Shown here: piece by piece, positions 1 through 10,760 of the stretch
How positions within the stretch are numbered: position 1 is the first letter of the stretch
How the letters are laid out: every line of letters begins with the position of its first letter
DNA from: Glossina fuscipes
Lineage: Eukaryota; Arthropoda; Insecta; Diptera; Glossinidae
Length of the DNA: 64,000 nucleotides
NCBI RefSeq assembly: GCF_014805625.2
Contig: NW_023998646.1
Location: 700,796 to 764,795 of the forward strand
Direction of reading: 5' to 3'
Notes under the pieces: generated by a model
The model's database searches: none
Told to the model about the DNA's origin: nothing
The model's input: the letters and a program-made list of their open reading frames with translations, nothing else
Made by a program: the position numbers and the translations under genes

Positions 1-926
1 TCCCGCTCTTTTGGTGTTAAACCTAACTGGATTTTGAAAGACTGCTCTTTTGACATCTCACTGTCTATGCACAAGAAAGAAGATACTCCAAATTACGTCT
101 TCAGGAATCTAATAGCTGAGAAAACCCAAGTATTGGACAATACTGGTTGGAATCTTTTGTACACAGACGACTCAAAATCTCCTGGTCTGCCTCCTGCTTG
201 TGCGGTGGTCGATGCTACAGGACGGGTTCTTCTCAACCACATATTTCCCGAAAGCACGTCAACTTTCATAACCGAAGCCAGAGCTATCCTTCACGCTGCC
301 AACCTTGCCCATAAAAACAAACTCAAAACCGTCATTGTTACTGACAGTTTGTCTGTATTACTAGCTACCCGGAACCCTTCGACTTCGAGATGGAGCACCA
401 TCAACAAATTAAGGAATATAATTACTACACCCGACGGAAAAATTAAAATGTTATGGGTACCAAGTCACATCGGTTTACTGGGAAATGAGCAGGCTGATCG
501 AGCGGCAAAGTATGCTGCTTCTGCTCCTCTAATTATGGATGATGTCATGCAAAAGTTGGATCTTCAAAGATACATTGGAAGAAAAGTTAAAGAGAAAATT
601 GCAGAAGGAAATTTACAATACCATCATCAACACTACTCTTGCATTAACCCTCAATTGAGAAAACCAAGATCCAAACATTTTCGAGAATTCGCCTTGGTCA
701 TACAATTGCAACTCACCAATGGATCCTGAAGAAGTCTTCTCCCCCAATCTGCTGTTGTGGACAAACTCTTACTATAAAGCACATTCTCTGCGACTGCCTC
801 AACTTTTCCTTGGCTAGAAGTATTGCATTTGGAACGATTAACCCTTTGAACATTCTACAATCAACTTCAGAACAGAATATCAATTCAGTATTTTACTTTA
901 TTAATACTACTAAGCTTATTATCTAA
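1..926 (+). pseudogene. LINE ORF2 C-terminal part: RNase H plus Cys-rich tail
   Basis: The reading frame is open from base 1 to a stop at 727-729, so the start lies outside the window. Counted from the Met at 34, RNase H acidic residues are visible as D45 (YTDDSKS, where a Gly is usual after the first Asp), E81, D104 (VTDSLS) and D155 (NEQADRAA), with the typical WVPSHIGL before the last. A frameshift near 730 moves the rest into another frame: a CCCG...CDC zinc-knuckle-like region and the C-terminus from 741 to a TAA at 924-926. The minus-strand copy at 16.8-17.0 kb has the same tail, which supports the frameshift reading. It is non-functional because of the frameshift and truncation. Confidence 0.8.
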
Positions 927-1036
927 TATCCATTTACTTAAATTAGAGCCGATAGCCTGTGTTGCTAGTGCTCAATGTCTCTTTTTTTAGTCTAAGAATT
1001 CAATTCATTAGTCTAAAATTAAAATAATAATATATT
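1..1036 (+). mobile_element. LINE family A, 3'-truncated-at-window copy (RNase H type)
   Basis: This is the 3' part of a non-LTR retrotransposon that runs in from the left window edge. It holds the end of ORF2 (RNase H and a Cys-rich tail), a stop at 924-926, and a 3' UTR ending in an AT-rich tail with TAA-like repeats near 1020-1036. Two further copies of the same family lie on the minus strand at about 16680-17225 and 35413-35745. The 3' UTR at about 945-1000 resembles the 3' part of the SINEs in this window. RNase H places it among I, R1, LOA or related clades; I cannot choose between them. Confidence 0.8.
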
Positions 1037-1242
1037 CGCCTGAGTGGCCGAGTAGGCAAGAGTCTCGACTAGCAACTCATTGGTCGTGGGTTCGAATCTC
1101 AAGTGCGGTATAGTTTTTAATAAATCCGAAAGCCTTAGATGCTAGTGCTTTAAGACTTTAGTCTTAGAAGTTATTCTCTGGCTAAATTTCTAATAATAAT
1201 AATAATAATAAATAAAATAATAATAATAATAATAATAATAAT
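1037..1242 (+). mobile_element. tRNA-derived SINE, copy 1
   Basis: The head (1037-1110) resembles a class II tRNA (Ser/Leu type), with an A box-like TGGCCGAGTAGG and a B box-like GGTTCGAATC, the internal RNA polymerase III promoter. The body (about 1111-1190) ends in a (TAA)n tract to about 1242. The body shares its order of short blocks with the 3' UTR of LINE family A (GCCGA-AGCC, TAGTGCT, TTAGTCT-AGAA). Copies 2 and 3 lie at 9899-10079 (minus) and 36654-36835 (plus). No clear target duplication can be read here because both flanks are AT repeats. Confidence 0.8.
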
Positions 1243-2454
1243 ACAATTACTACCGAATCATATTACTAAACTAATAGGGCTATCTTTCGCTAACCGCCAT
1301 AAAACGTTTCCATACACACTCGGCTTAATAGACATTTTCTTTCATGAGAAATATAATAATTTTTAGGTACGGTGAAAGCGTAGATAGCAGCGTGCTATGA
1401 AACATAAACGTACATATAACACCGCTGCCATTCATAATATAGCGTGGAGTATGAATAACTTTCGTTTCTTAAAAGTTATTCTTGACAAAATTTTATTCAT
1501 GCATTGGGATTACAAATTAATTCAATCGGTTTTTTCGCGATGAAAAATGCTTTTACGTGAAGACAAAATAATAGATAGATTAACAAAACTATTGTTCATC
1601 GTTGGCTACTACTTTGTTTTAACTCTCAGTGATTTTTTGAATTCCACCTTGAAAAATATCGCAATGCTAATCGGAAAGGGATTGTCTGCTGACAACAATG
1701 GGGACAGTAAAATATTGCGGGTTAGAATTATAAACATTCCCTGAGCGAGTTTTGCTATGTAAGTCCGTGTTCCTTCATGTAGAACACTCTTGATATCATG
1801 AATTTTAGCATGTCACGCCCTTTTTTTATTACAATTATGTCAAATATTGCTGGTAACGTTCCTTACTGATGGCTTTACTTGATGGGGACAAACACACACA
1901 CCCATCTAATCTTCTTGGAAATTTAAGCAAGAAGCTAACGCAGAAAAAATGGCCAATGAAAAGTTTGTATTGATGTTTACAAGATATTTCTCGATGTAAC
2001 TTTTCATTCCTTTACAGGAAGAGTTCTTCGCTAATAAACTCTTCTTTGGAAGCATTTAAGATGGCTCTAATATTTTTATTTATTGCCAAAACTAACGCAG
2101 ATCGTTTAGATGTTGCAGCGACTTCTTCGGCTATGGACATGTTGACCCCGAGTTTGGAAACTCATCATATTGAATGCATTCTTTGTGGTTGTTATTTCAA
2201 ATTCTAATTTTTGTTTACATTCTAAGGAATTACCGATACTTTTGCTACTTCTTTTATTGATCATAATTTATATATAAGTGTCTATATATAACTGTTTTAT
2301 TGTTTTTAGTATCATTAAGAATTTTATTATCGAAAAAAATATATTGAAATCAAATTTCAATAATTTCAAATTTCAATTTTATTCAATTTCAAATTTATTG
2401 AAAAATGATTTCATTTCTTTGTTATAAAATTTGTTTATATTCGGCTAGTACATC
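1243..2454. other. No recognisable gene
   Basis: AT-rich sequence. A 65-codon frame at 1547-1744 has no recognisable motif and no support. From about 2330 to 2410 there is a run of short direct repeats of an ATTTCAA-like word. Confidence 0.55.
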
Positions 2455-2785
2455 AGCAAGATGAGGACCTGTAAAATATATGACCAGCAAGAGGAAGACC
2501 GTTACAAAATATTCATGAGCAGCAAGATGATAACCTGTAAAATATATGACCAGCAAGAGGAAGACAGATTTTCGCAGCAAGATGATGACCTAAATATATG
2601 ACCAGCAATAGGAAGACCGATTTTCACAGCAAGATCATGACCTAAATATATGACCAGCAAGAGTAAGACCGATTTTTACAGCAAGATGATGACCTGTAAA
2701 ATATGACCAGCAAGAGGAAGACTGATTTTCACAGCAAGATGATGACCTAAATATATGACCAGCTGTAAAATATATGACCGCAAGT
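2455..2785. repeat. Minisatellite, about 52-66 bp unit, roughly six copies
   Basis: Units begin with AGCAAGATGATGACCT and continue through TATATGACCAGCAAGAGGAAGAC and a GATTTTCAC-like end. Unit length varies because some copies have TGTAAAATATATGACC and others TAAATATATGACC. The last copy is cut short. No spacer diversity of CRISPR type is present. Confidence 0.85.
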
Positions 2786-3452
2786 TTTTCAATCGAATTT
2801 CCTCCATTTGAATTGTAAACAATTTTGTATGTGTTTCAATCGAATTTCCAATCTCATATTGAAATGATTATATAAAACAATAAAATTTGCCAGAATCAGT
2901 TGTTCAACTGTGAAGTAAGAAAACAATTTTTTTTCTATAATTCTTAATCTCTTATTCATTGATAAATTCCCTTTCTTTTTTAAAATTATAAATCAATTCA
3001 TTAAATTTTGAAAATGGAATAGCAAAATTTTGCTTATATAATAAAAAAACGGATATAATCTCTTTTGCCATTTTTACCAAAAGATAGCAGATTAGTTCAT
3101 CCTTTACAGCACGCATAAAAATATTGTATGCCATTTATTGGAATGCTTGCGGGCATATATGCTCTTAGCCATTCTGAGCTGCCGCTAGTAATAGGAGCTT
3201 TTCGTAAAGATAAGTCAGCAGTGGGCTGGGATCATAAAGAAGCACCACAAAAGCACGAAAGTGAACTGGACCATAAAATTGTAAGGCAATAAAAAGATAT
3301 ACCCTCTAGTAAAAAATCGAAATAGGAAGCAAGGTATTTATTGAATGGAAATGTTAATGTGAAAATTCGTATAAAAGAGAGAGAGAGAGCGAAAGTGGAG
3401 AAGTGTCTCAAAGAGAAAAGCTAGGGGAAATTATGAACTAGGAAGTGTTTAA
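2786..3452. other. No recognisable gene
   Basis: AT-rich. It contains two related copies of a short TCAATCGAATTTCC word near 2790 and 2837 and a (GA)n stretch near 3380. A minus-strand frame at 2952-3134 is low complexity and unsupported. Confidence 0.5.
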
Positions 3453-3785
3453 AATGTTGGTGAATTTTATTTATACGCTATTGCTTATGATGAAGGTACA
3501 AAGCAAGTGGGCACTAATTATACTAAATTGAGACCAGTTATTGAGGGTGCAAAATCGTTGAATCTGCGACCAAAATTCGAAAATTTAGCTAAAAGCACTA
3601 AAGAGGACACACGTAAACGAGATGAGGAACAAGAGCGTTTACGCGATGCTAAAGATAACGAGGCAGCCAGGCAGGCGGTTGCCGAAAATAAGCCACAACA
3701 AGGACCCGAAGAAAACCGTGTACCTCCAGCAAAGGGTGTACGCACTACGATAGTTACTGGTCGTCAAGGTGGTATGCATATATAA
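3453..3785 (+). pseudogene. Cortactin-like fragment (linker after the repeat domain)
   Basis: An open frame runs from a stop at 3450 to a stop just after 3783, about 110 codons with no good ATG. The translation carries KFENLAK followed by a charged helix rich in E, R and K, then TTIVTGRQGG. This arrangement resembles the helical linker that follows the tandem repeats in cortactin/HS1-family actin-binding proteins. No SH3 domain or cortactin repeats are seen nearby. It may be an exon of a host gene, or a fragment of a retrocopy or transduced exon; the sudden end and the transposon-rich setting favour a dead fragment. Identity is from memory of the family and is only moderately sure. Confidence 0.5.
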
Positions 3786-6089
3786 ATTTAAATAGCGTTA
3801 CTATAAAACTAAACCGGTTGATTGGCAGTTACCGGCGTACTCCTAGAACTCCAGCCTTTATCACTTCAATAGAATTCAGTGATCGATCAGACAAATGAAG
3901 ATTTTTATTATAAATCTTATAAATTTCAGGGGGTGTATTACGAAGTTACTAGTTTGTGCGCTATTATGGTAAATAAGCGCTTTAACTTGCTTCGGAAACC
4001 ATCCACGCTTATTAAATGAAATTGTTTTAAGCAAAAAGGGAGAGAAGTTACGTCTTTTATTAATTTTATTATACATATGAGACCTAATATCTTATGTCTT
4101 TTTTCTAATGTAGACAGATCGATGAACCTGACGTGTGTAGCTTGTTGTCCTGACGACCGAGAAATATTGTCGCCGTACCCATTGAGTTCACCAGAGTAGG
4201 AATCGCAGAAAACAAAATAATGCAATTTGGAAATATTAATATTCAGGTAGAGGTTCACTTAAGATATTTTCTAAGTGCTTTGATAATTTACAATTTTCTT
4301 GTTTGTATCAAAAGAAAAGTAGAAACAGAGATGGAAAATGTCAATTTTTATCTCTCGGAAATTCTGTTTTATAAGCGATATATGTGAAAAGAGTTTTAGT
4401 GAAAATAATTTATTAAACGGCGGTATTTCATCTTTAAATGGTATAGAAAACAAAATCAAAGCTACGTGAAGAAAAAAGAAGAAGCAACGGAAGAAGAAAC
4501 TTCAGATGAAGAACAAAGAAACGAAATTGACGATTTAGAAAAAAAAGAAGATGAAGAACACTCTTCAAATACTGATGACGATTCAGTTAAAAGCGATTGA
4601 AGTGAGGACGAAGTGGTCGCTGTTGAAGATGACAACGGATAGAAAACATTTCCTGACTGGTTCCTTCGGGAATTGCGTTTCGATCATTTCTGATGTTCCT
4701 TCAAAAATATATCAATAACCCGCAAATTGAGCATTTCCATTTTAATGATTGCAATGAAATTGCTCTGCCCGTTTTACAGCATATATTTATGCTGTTAAAT
4801 CATGTTAAAGGACACGAGACATATAACAATGCATTTACGTATCTAACGAAAGCTACAGGCATCAGCAATTGTTTCCGAGAAATCCATATAAAAACAATAC
4901 AACATATTCGTTTCAGCCTTCGCAACCAAATCCTTTACTGTAGGGCTCCGTATTTGAAAATAGATGTAATGATAAGATGTAAAACTCTTGCCCACTGACT
5001 TAAAACTGTATTTCTTGGCTATTGGCTATTGGTTGCATAGATTGTCGCGCATTTAGCTTAATCGTTTACATGCATTGATAATTTTTTTGGTGGTTTTGAG
5101 AACTGCCGATATGAAAATTTCTCCGGTACGTAATATAAGGCTCTTTCATAAACGTTTTGATAACCTGATAAAGAAAGAAAGGTTGCATCATAATAAATTG
5201 TTGGCGGAAGGTGTTATTGAACGTGGCATGAAAAAAGAAGTAAAAGCTCTATCAATACCTGAGCGCATGGCTTCTCAACTTGTCGAAAAGAGAGTATTTG
5301 CAGATAAATATTTAGTAGAAAAGCAAAAATTTGCATTCATCAAGATAAAATGTAGACCCTCTTTTGCATGAAGTATGCCGAGGAAAGGGCAATGAGAATT
5401 TTGAGGCATCCGTTGGCTTCTAGGTGACAATTTTTCTGCATTTAATGAAATTATACAAGCTAAATACGATAGATGTCACTTAAGGGGTTGAATAAACCCT
5501 TCATTTTTGATTTTGCGTTTTGAGTATTTAATACGCAGTATAACCTGGAATCGTATTAGGTTAGTAAATGTAGGCGGTCAAAAATTATCACTAAATGTTA
5601 AAAAAATATCAATATGCTAGTGCGAACTCGCTGTAAGATTGGTTTATTAACAATAGCGGTAATTTGCAAGATTTTTTAAAATAATATCGGAACTCTCTAA
5701 AAAGTCTGTTAACATATAATTAGGAGAAGTCGCTGATAAGAACGCATTATTCTCTACGTAACAATGAGCAGCGAAAAAGTCTAGTAAAGTTAATAGCCGG
5801 ACTAATATGCTTTTCAAAAATATCCGCGGTAAAGCAATAAGTAAATTTCCATCCGTAAGTTTTTGTAATCTATTAACTTTAATAGCAGAAAGTACGAGCT
5901 CGTTTATGTATAGTAATAAAGTTTATGGTAATTGGACCAGGACGTAATTTAACCAGAGAAGGGGATCCTTCATCTGTAGTGTATTTTATGTTAACGGCTG
6001 AAGTGGAAGTTAAACAAACCACTGTGGCCAGTAGGATCCTTGATTAAGGAATTTATCCCTCGAGATCGTCCCCGTAATACCAAAGCAAT
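3786..6089. other. Unassigned region with short unknown frames
   Basis: No recognised gene. Three stretches could be coding remnants on the plus strand. About 4466-4600 encodes a very acidic Glu/Asp-rich peptide with a stop after VKSD. 4693-4998 encodes 101 residues beginning MFLQKYINNPQIEHF. 5075-5371 encodes 98 residues with a Lys/Glu-rich helical centre. None matches a family I know, and they may be pieces of one decayed gene. A minus frame at 3938-4258 is likewise unassigned. Confidence 0.4.
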
Positions 6090-6143
6090 AGTCTTGTCGC
6101 CTTCAAAAAACTAAATGTTTCTTCAGGCCCATTATCTCTCATT

Positions 6144-7484
6144 TATCAAAATTTTAGGGGCCTTAATGCAAAAATTCATTCTACTTTTCTTATTTCAGTG
6201 AGCACGGAGTCTTTCTGTTTGGCCTTCACCGAAACTTGGCTAAAACCCGATCTTCAATCGTCGGAACTTTCTGACAATTCGTATCAAATCTTCAGAAAGG
6301 ATCGAGTGAATCGCATTGGTTGTGGTGTATTAATTGCCATATCTGCGTCAGTCCCGTCCAGTTCAATCGAATTTCCCACTTCTCCTGACGTTGAATTTAT
6401 CGCCATTCGTGCGATAATGCCTAATAAACAGATATTTGTAACCTGCTCCTATATTCCCCCAAATTCTGATATCTCCATTTACAAGATACACGCTGCCCTC
6501 ATTGGTGAAGTGGCCAAGCGGCCTAGACTTAACGATTCGGTCGTTGCATTGGGCGACTTCAACTTGCCTCAAGGCACTTGGTGTAACAGTGATAATTCTG
6601 GTTGTTTGATTACTACTTCAACGTCTGATAGGGCTGTTGTGTTCTTTAATGAATTGTTTGATCATAATTTAGTTCAATATAATCGTACCCCTAATTGTAA
6701 TGGTAGACTGCTTGATCTCTGCTTTGCCAACTTTCCTGAGATTAACATAAATCGTTGTCCACCTTTTAGTTTACCTGAGGATCCTTATCATCCATCAATA
6801 TGCATTTCCTTTCATCATATTAATGACGGTTTGTTGAAATGCCTTAATGTGCCAAATCAAACTTTTTTAAAAAATTATTATGATTTTCATAAAATCAATA
6901 TTGTATTACTAAAACATCGTCTTTCACATCTGACGCTTGATTTCTCAACCGGTAGTATTGAAAGCTTATTGCCATTGTTCTACAATACATTAAATCTAGC
7001 TATTGCTGCATCTGTTCCGATCAAGCAGTACCGAGCTGGAAGTAGGTGTCCCCCGTGGTTTAATAAGACAATTAAATATTACAAGAATAGGAAAAACACC
7101 TTATTCAAAAAATATTCGAAAGGTGGCTCTGCGCTCGACTATGTCGCTTACTCGGTGGCGAGGCATAGATTTAACTCCCTCAACCATTATTATTACTGCA
7201 GATACCTTCAGTTCATTAAATCCTCTCTGTTTGCTAATCCTAAATTCTTCCTTAAATTTGTTAACTCTAAAAGAAAAATTTCCACATATTCCTCTCATGT
7301 TTCTTTTAATGGCTCTGACTCCACGGATGATTTTGAAATCTCAAATCTGTTTGCTGCGTATTTCCGACGAAACTTTTCGATTGCTAATTTCGATTTATCA
7401 GCAAACTACCCATATCCTATAACTAACTCTGTCTCAATTCCTAACTTGGTAATTTCGGAAGATGACGATTTCGCCAGGACCTGA
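6144..7484 (+). pseudogene. LINE family B AP-endonuclease domain and linker
   Basis: ORF2 N-terminal part. The frame opens upstream of 6144, where YQNFRGLNAK gives the usual start of a LINE endonuclease. AFTETWL supplies the catalytic Glu, GCGVLIAI and ALGDFNLP follow, then LLDLCF and DPYHPSI, where the usual SDH is replaced by a degraded form. From about residue 280 of the frame beginning at 6198 is the basic linker with PPWFNKTIKYYKNRKN. It ends in a stop because the reading frame shifts by one base at about 7465, where the RT begins. Related LINE proteins nick target DNA for target-primed reverse transcription; this copy is broken. Confidence 0.85.
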
Positions 7485-7881
7485 TGGGATTTCATCATTC
7501 GAGCGAATTGTGTCGCAGCATTTGGCCTTTGCCATTAATTCGTATATTTCTCTGCCCCAGTACGGCTTTCGGAAAGGGCGATCTACAGTCACTAATTTGT
7601 TAGAGTTTACTTGTCATGTTTTCAAGGCTTTTTCTAGTGTCTCTCGCACAGATGTGATATACACTGATTTAAGCAAAGCGTTTGATACGGTTAACCATAA
7701 CTTAGTTATCTTTAACCTCCAAGCCTCTGGCTTCCCTTTCTATTTAGTGAAGTGGATAAGCTCTTATCTGCACAATAGATCCTTCAGGGTTCTGTTCAAC
7801 TTTATCACCTCGGATGAATTCCCCGTTCTATCTGGCGTACCTCAAGGTCCCATTTTATTTAGTTTATACGTTAGCGATTGA
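7462..7881 (+). pseudogene. LINE family B reverse transcriptase, internally deleted
   Basis: It starts with SPGPDGISS, then jumps to YGFRKGRST, so most of the first RT blocks are missing. IYTDLSKAFDTVNH is motif A with its catalytic Asp. LSGVPQGPILFSLY is the block before motif C. The catalytic YADD/FADD box is absent: sequence passes directly to the region after it in a different frame. The enzyme cannot be active. Confidence 0.85.
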
Positions 7882-8676
7882 ATCGCAATCACATCATCTT
7901 CAAGGTGACTTGGATAGTTTTGTTGCATGGTGCTCTGTGAATCTTCTGAAACTAAATCTGAAGAAATGTAAAAAGCTTTCTTTCTCAAGAAGAAAGTCAT
8001 TCATTACTCAGTATTTCACAGATTCGCATTAGTTGGAGGACGTCGATTCGATCACAGATTTGGCGTTCTATTTGACCATAGGCTACGTTTCAACTTGCAT
8101 ATTGAGCTCTCGATAAGCAAAGATAAGTCCGCGCTTGGTTTTATAAGGAGGTGGTCCAAAAGGCTTGATGATCCCTACATTACGAAAAGGCTGTACATTT
8201 GTTTGGTTAGACCCTTACTCGAATATGCCTCTGTTGTGTGGTCTCCTTCATATAGGTGCTATGTAGAGTCAATTGAATTTGTTCAAAAGCAATTCTTGTT
8301 GTTTGACCTTAGAAGTTTGAGTTGGGATCCGATTGCTTTGCTTCCTCCCTATGAAAATAGGTTGCTTCTGCTGTTTTTACCGTCTCTTGAGAAACGTAGG
8401 TTTGATCTTGGCGTTTCCTTTGTAGTCAAAGTAATAAATGGGACAATTGACTCGCCCTTTTTGCTTGGTGGAATAAGCTTTAATGTCCCTAACCGCTTCT
8501 CTAGGCACTTTATCTTGGTTAAGCTTAGTCAGTGTAAATTTAATTATGAGCTGTTTAATCCGCTCAGAGCTGTTTGCAAGAATCTAAATGAAGTTTACCA
8601 CTTATTCTCGTTATCGGACTCTTTAAAGTCCATTGAAGCAACATTGCTTAATACGCGCGATTTACCTATGTCGTAG
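7882..8676 (+). pseudogene. LINE family B ORF2 thumb and C-terminal region
   Basis: Two frames carry it. About 7860-8032 gives DLDSFVAWCSVNLLKLNLKK, the region after motif C. 8095-8676 gives RLYICLVRPLLEYASVVWSP, the conserved segment of CR1/Jockey-type ORF2 C-termini, and then PSLEKRRFDLG. The stop at 8674-8676 is probably the natural ORF2 stop, since the minus-strand copy at 41.6 kb ends in matching sequence. Confidence 0.8.
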
Positions 8677-8990
8677 TTGAACTAAATTTTAACTTTAAAA
8701 AGTGATTATGAGTCGAAAATTAATTGTATTATCGGTTGCCAGGCTTTTGCATGTTTGCGATGGCTTAGGGGTTCATTTGCAATTTGGTCATGTACCGGTT
8801 GTAAGTGTGGCTCTATGCTGGTTGTGTACATGCTTTTTTTCTTTTTTTTTCCTTCTTATTTGTTTTATTGTACTTATACCAAGTTTTATTGTTAATTTAA
8901 TATAAGTTTTGTGCCAATTGAACTCGACTGTTATTTGTTTAGTTGAGTTTCATGTATTACTAGAATTAAAATAAATAAAAATAAATATAT

Positions 8991-9887
8991 TAACAAAAAA
9001 ATTTAAAAAAAACGCAAAAAAATTATTTTTAGCTTCATTCTCAGATAGTCGGTAAGTGGGTGAATAGAATTCAGATGTTGATCCGTCCTAGCGAGTGTGT
9101 GGGCGACGTAGAAGTGATTGAAGGATGTTTAAGAACACAAACGCTGACCACCACTGGTTAGTTTTTTCATTTAGAAAAAAATGCATTTTATCATAAACTT
9201 TTTTACGTTTCTTAAAATTATTTTCCAGCTATAGGTAGCTCAATCTTCTCTAAGTAATTGTTGATTATATGTTCATTATTTTGTATCCGGGCTTCTTTAG
9301 TTATCCGTCATAATTACTATTCGCCAGAATTACAAATTCACTATATTCGCTGTTTGTTACAAAATTTCTAGCTCATTATGGTCCGGTCAGATCGGAGCCG
9401 ACACAATAAGGCTTAAAGTTCTTTTATTTCTCGGTTTGAGGTACGTTACATGCGTTTTTATTTGCGCGGTTTCATGCAGAAGAATAGGGTAGATGGATGG
9501 GAAATATTAACACTCGACGTTATGGTAACGTAAACCTCGTCTACCACGTGTAATAATTTGATAGTGCCAAATAATATTTTGGCGAAGCCCACATAATGCC
9601 ACATGTTCAAAATGCTCAACAGATAACAAAATGTCGTAATTTTGTTCAGAAATATGCATAAAACGCGAAAAAAACAAGAGCGGTCGTAATGACTAGAGCC
9701 GTAATGTTAAGTGTAATTGTGGGTGTATGTGCAATTGTGCTGGTTGAGTGTTGAAAGTAAAGCAGTATTGCAAACTTTGGCTGAAATCGAAAAAGGAATG
9801 CTGTGGTAATAGAAAATGAATGAACGAGAGAAAACAATAAAAAAAAGGAAGAAAAAAAACAAAAAAAAAAATTTTAAAAGGATAAAT
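8991..9887. other. No recognisable gene; includes 3' flank of LINE family C
   Basis: AT-rich. The end nearest 9887 is the T-rich 3' UTR of the minus-strand LINE family C (purine-rich on the plus strand at 9836-9880). The rest shows no motif I recognise. Confidence 0.5.
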
Positions 9888-9898
9888 TCGCTTTTTTA
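9888..9898. repeat. Target site duplication of SINE copy 2, left
   Basis: TCGCTTTTTTA occurs here and again at 10080-10090, exactly flanking the SINE. This is the direct repeat expected from LINE-mediated insertion. Confidence 0.8.
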
Positions 9899-10079
9899 TT
9901 ATTATTATTATTATTATAAACTTAGCCAAAGAATAAATTCTAAGACTAAAGTGTTAAAGCATTAGCATCATCTAAAGCTTTCGGCTTTATTAAAAACTCT
10001 ACCGCACTTGAGATTTGAACCCACAACCATTGAGTTGCTTGTCGAGACTCTTGCCTACTCGGCCACTCAGGCGGATCGC
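9899..10079 (-). mobile_element. tRNA-derived SINE, copy 2
   Basis: Reverse-strand copy: the (TTA)n tract at 9899-9915 is the 3' tail and the tRNA-like head ends near 10079. It sits within the last codons of LINE family C ORF2 on the same strand. Removing the SINE and one duplication lets the LINE frame run six codons on to a natural TAA in the sequence at 9874-9887, so the SINE came after the LINE. Confidence 0.85.
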
Positions 10080-10090
10080 TCGCTTTTTTA
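10080..10090. repeat. Target site duplication of SINE copy 2, right
   Basis: Second copy of TCGCTTTTTTA, at the head end of the SINE. Confidence 0.8.
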
Positions 10091-10759
10091 AAAAAGCAAG
10101 ATAGTCCGCCGACATAGCATACATTTTTTGCTGCAAAGAGATCGAGGAGACAGTCATATAACTTGAAGAAGTTAAAGGAGTCTCTAACGTCATCAAGCCT
10201 GTGACATCTGAAGATTAGATGCTCAGCAGATTCGAGAACATTGCAAACTTGACAAACATCACATGGTATAGCGCGAATCATTTTTAAATAAACTTTATCA
10301 TAAGTGTGACTTCTCATGAGTCTATAAAGAATTTTAATTTCCCATGAATTGAAAGAAGATACAGAAAAGGGTTTGAATTGAAATGTGGAATTTAATTGAT
10401 AGAAAAGGCGATTGGATTTAACGCGCGCGATTTCTTTAAATACGTCGTTTAGCTGTTGAAGGATATGGTTGCGAATTGCACGAATTGCTTCATTGGGAGT
10501 GTATATGATGGAAAAAATTGTCCCGAGCTCTCCCTGCATGAAAGTCGGCTTTTTCATTTAAAAAAAGGCCGCAGTGGCCAGGTACCCAAACAAGGTGACA
10601 GTCATCCACTTGCAACATCTTATGAACATCAAACACATATTGATTCTCTGCATCTCTTTTATTTATTAGAAGTAGAGCTGACCTGCTATCAGAAAAAATA
10701 ACAAACCTTTTGATACCATCGTAGATAGCAACCTTAATTGCATGTCGAATGACGAGCAA
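10091..10759 (-). pseudogene. LINE family C ORF2: partial RNase H and Cys-rich tail
   Basis: The 10490-10759 frame holds RNase H strands with FSDSRSALLL (catalytic Asp) and WVPGHCGLFLNEKAD (last Asp). The first YTDGSK-type strand is missing, and the frame joins RT thumb sequence abruptly near 10762, so about one domain's worth of sequence has been deleted. After a stop at 10490 another frame (from 10557 down) holds the C-terminus with IPCDVCQVC...AEHLIFRCHR, a CCHC-like knuckle found near the ends of I-type ORF2 proteins. Confidence 0.8.
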
Positions 10760-10760
10760 C

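Larger units (their letters stand above)
6090..8990 (+). mobile_element. LINE family B, long but broken copy
   Basis: A non-LTR retrotransposon of CR1/Jockey-like type without RNase H. It holds an AP-endonuclease, a reverse transcriptase with deletions, a C-terminal region, a 3' UTR (about 8677-8960) and an A-rich AAATAAATA tail ending near 8990. The 5' end cannot be set. Other copies: 31390-32262 (plus), 41097-41236 (plus), 41237-42772 (minus), and possibly 56825-57085 (minus). Confidence 0.85.

Noticed and set aside
1547..1744. Small protein-coding gene
   Set aside because: 65 codons without motif, start context or neighbours that support it.
2455..2785. CRISPR-like array
   Set aside because: The whole unit is repeated with no unique spacers, and the window is eukaryotic.
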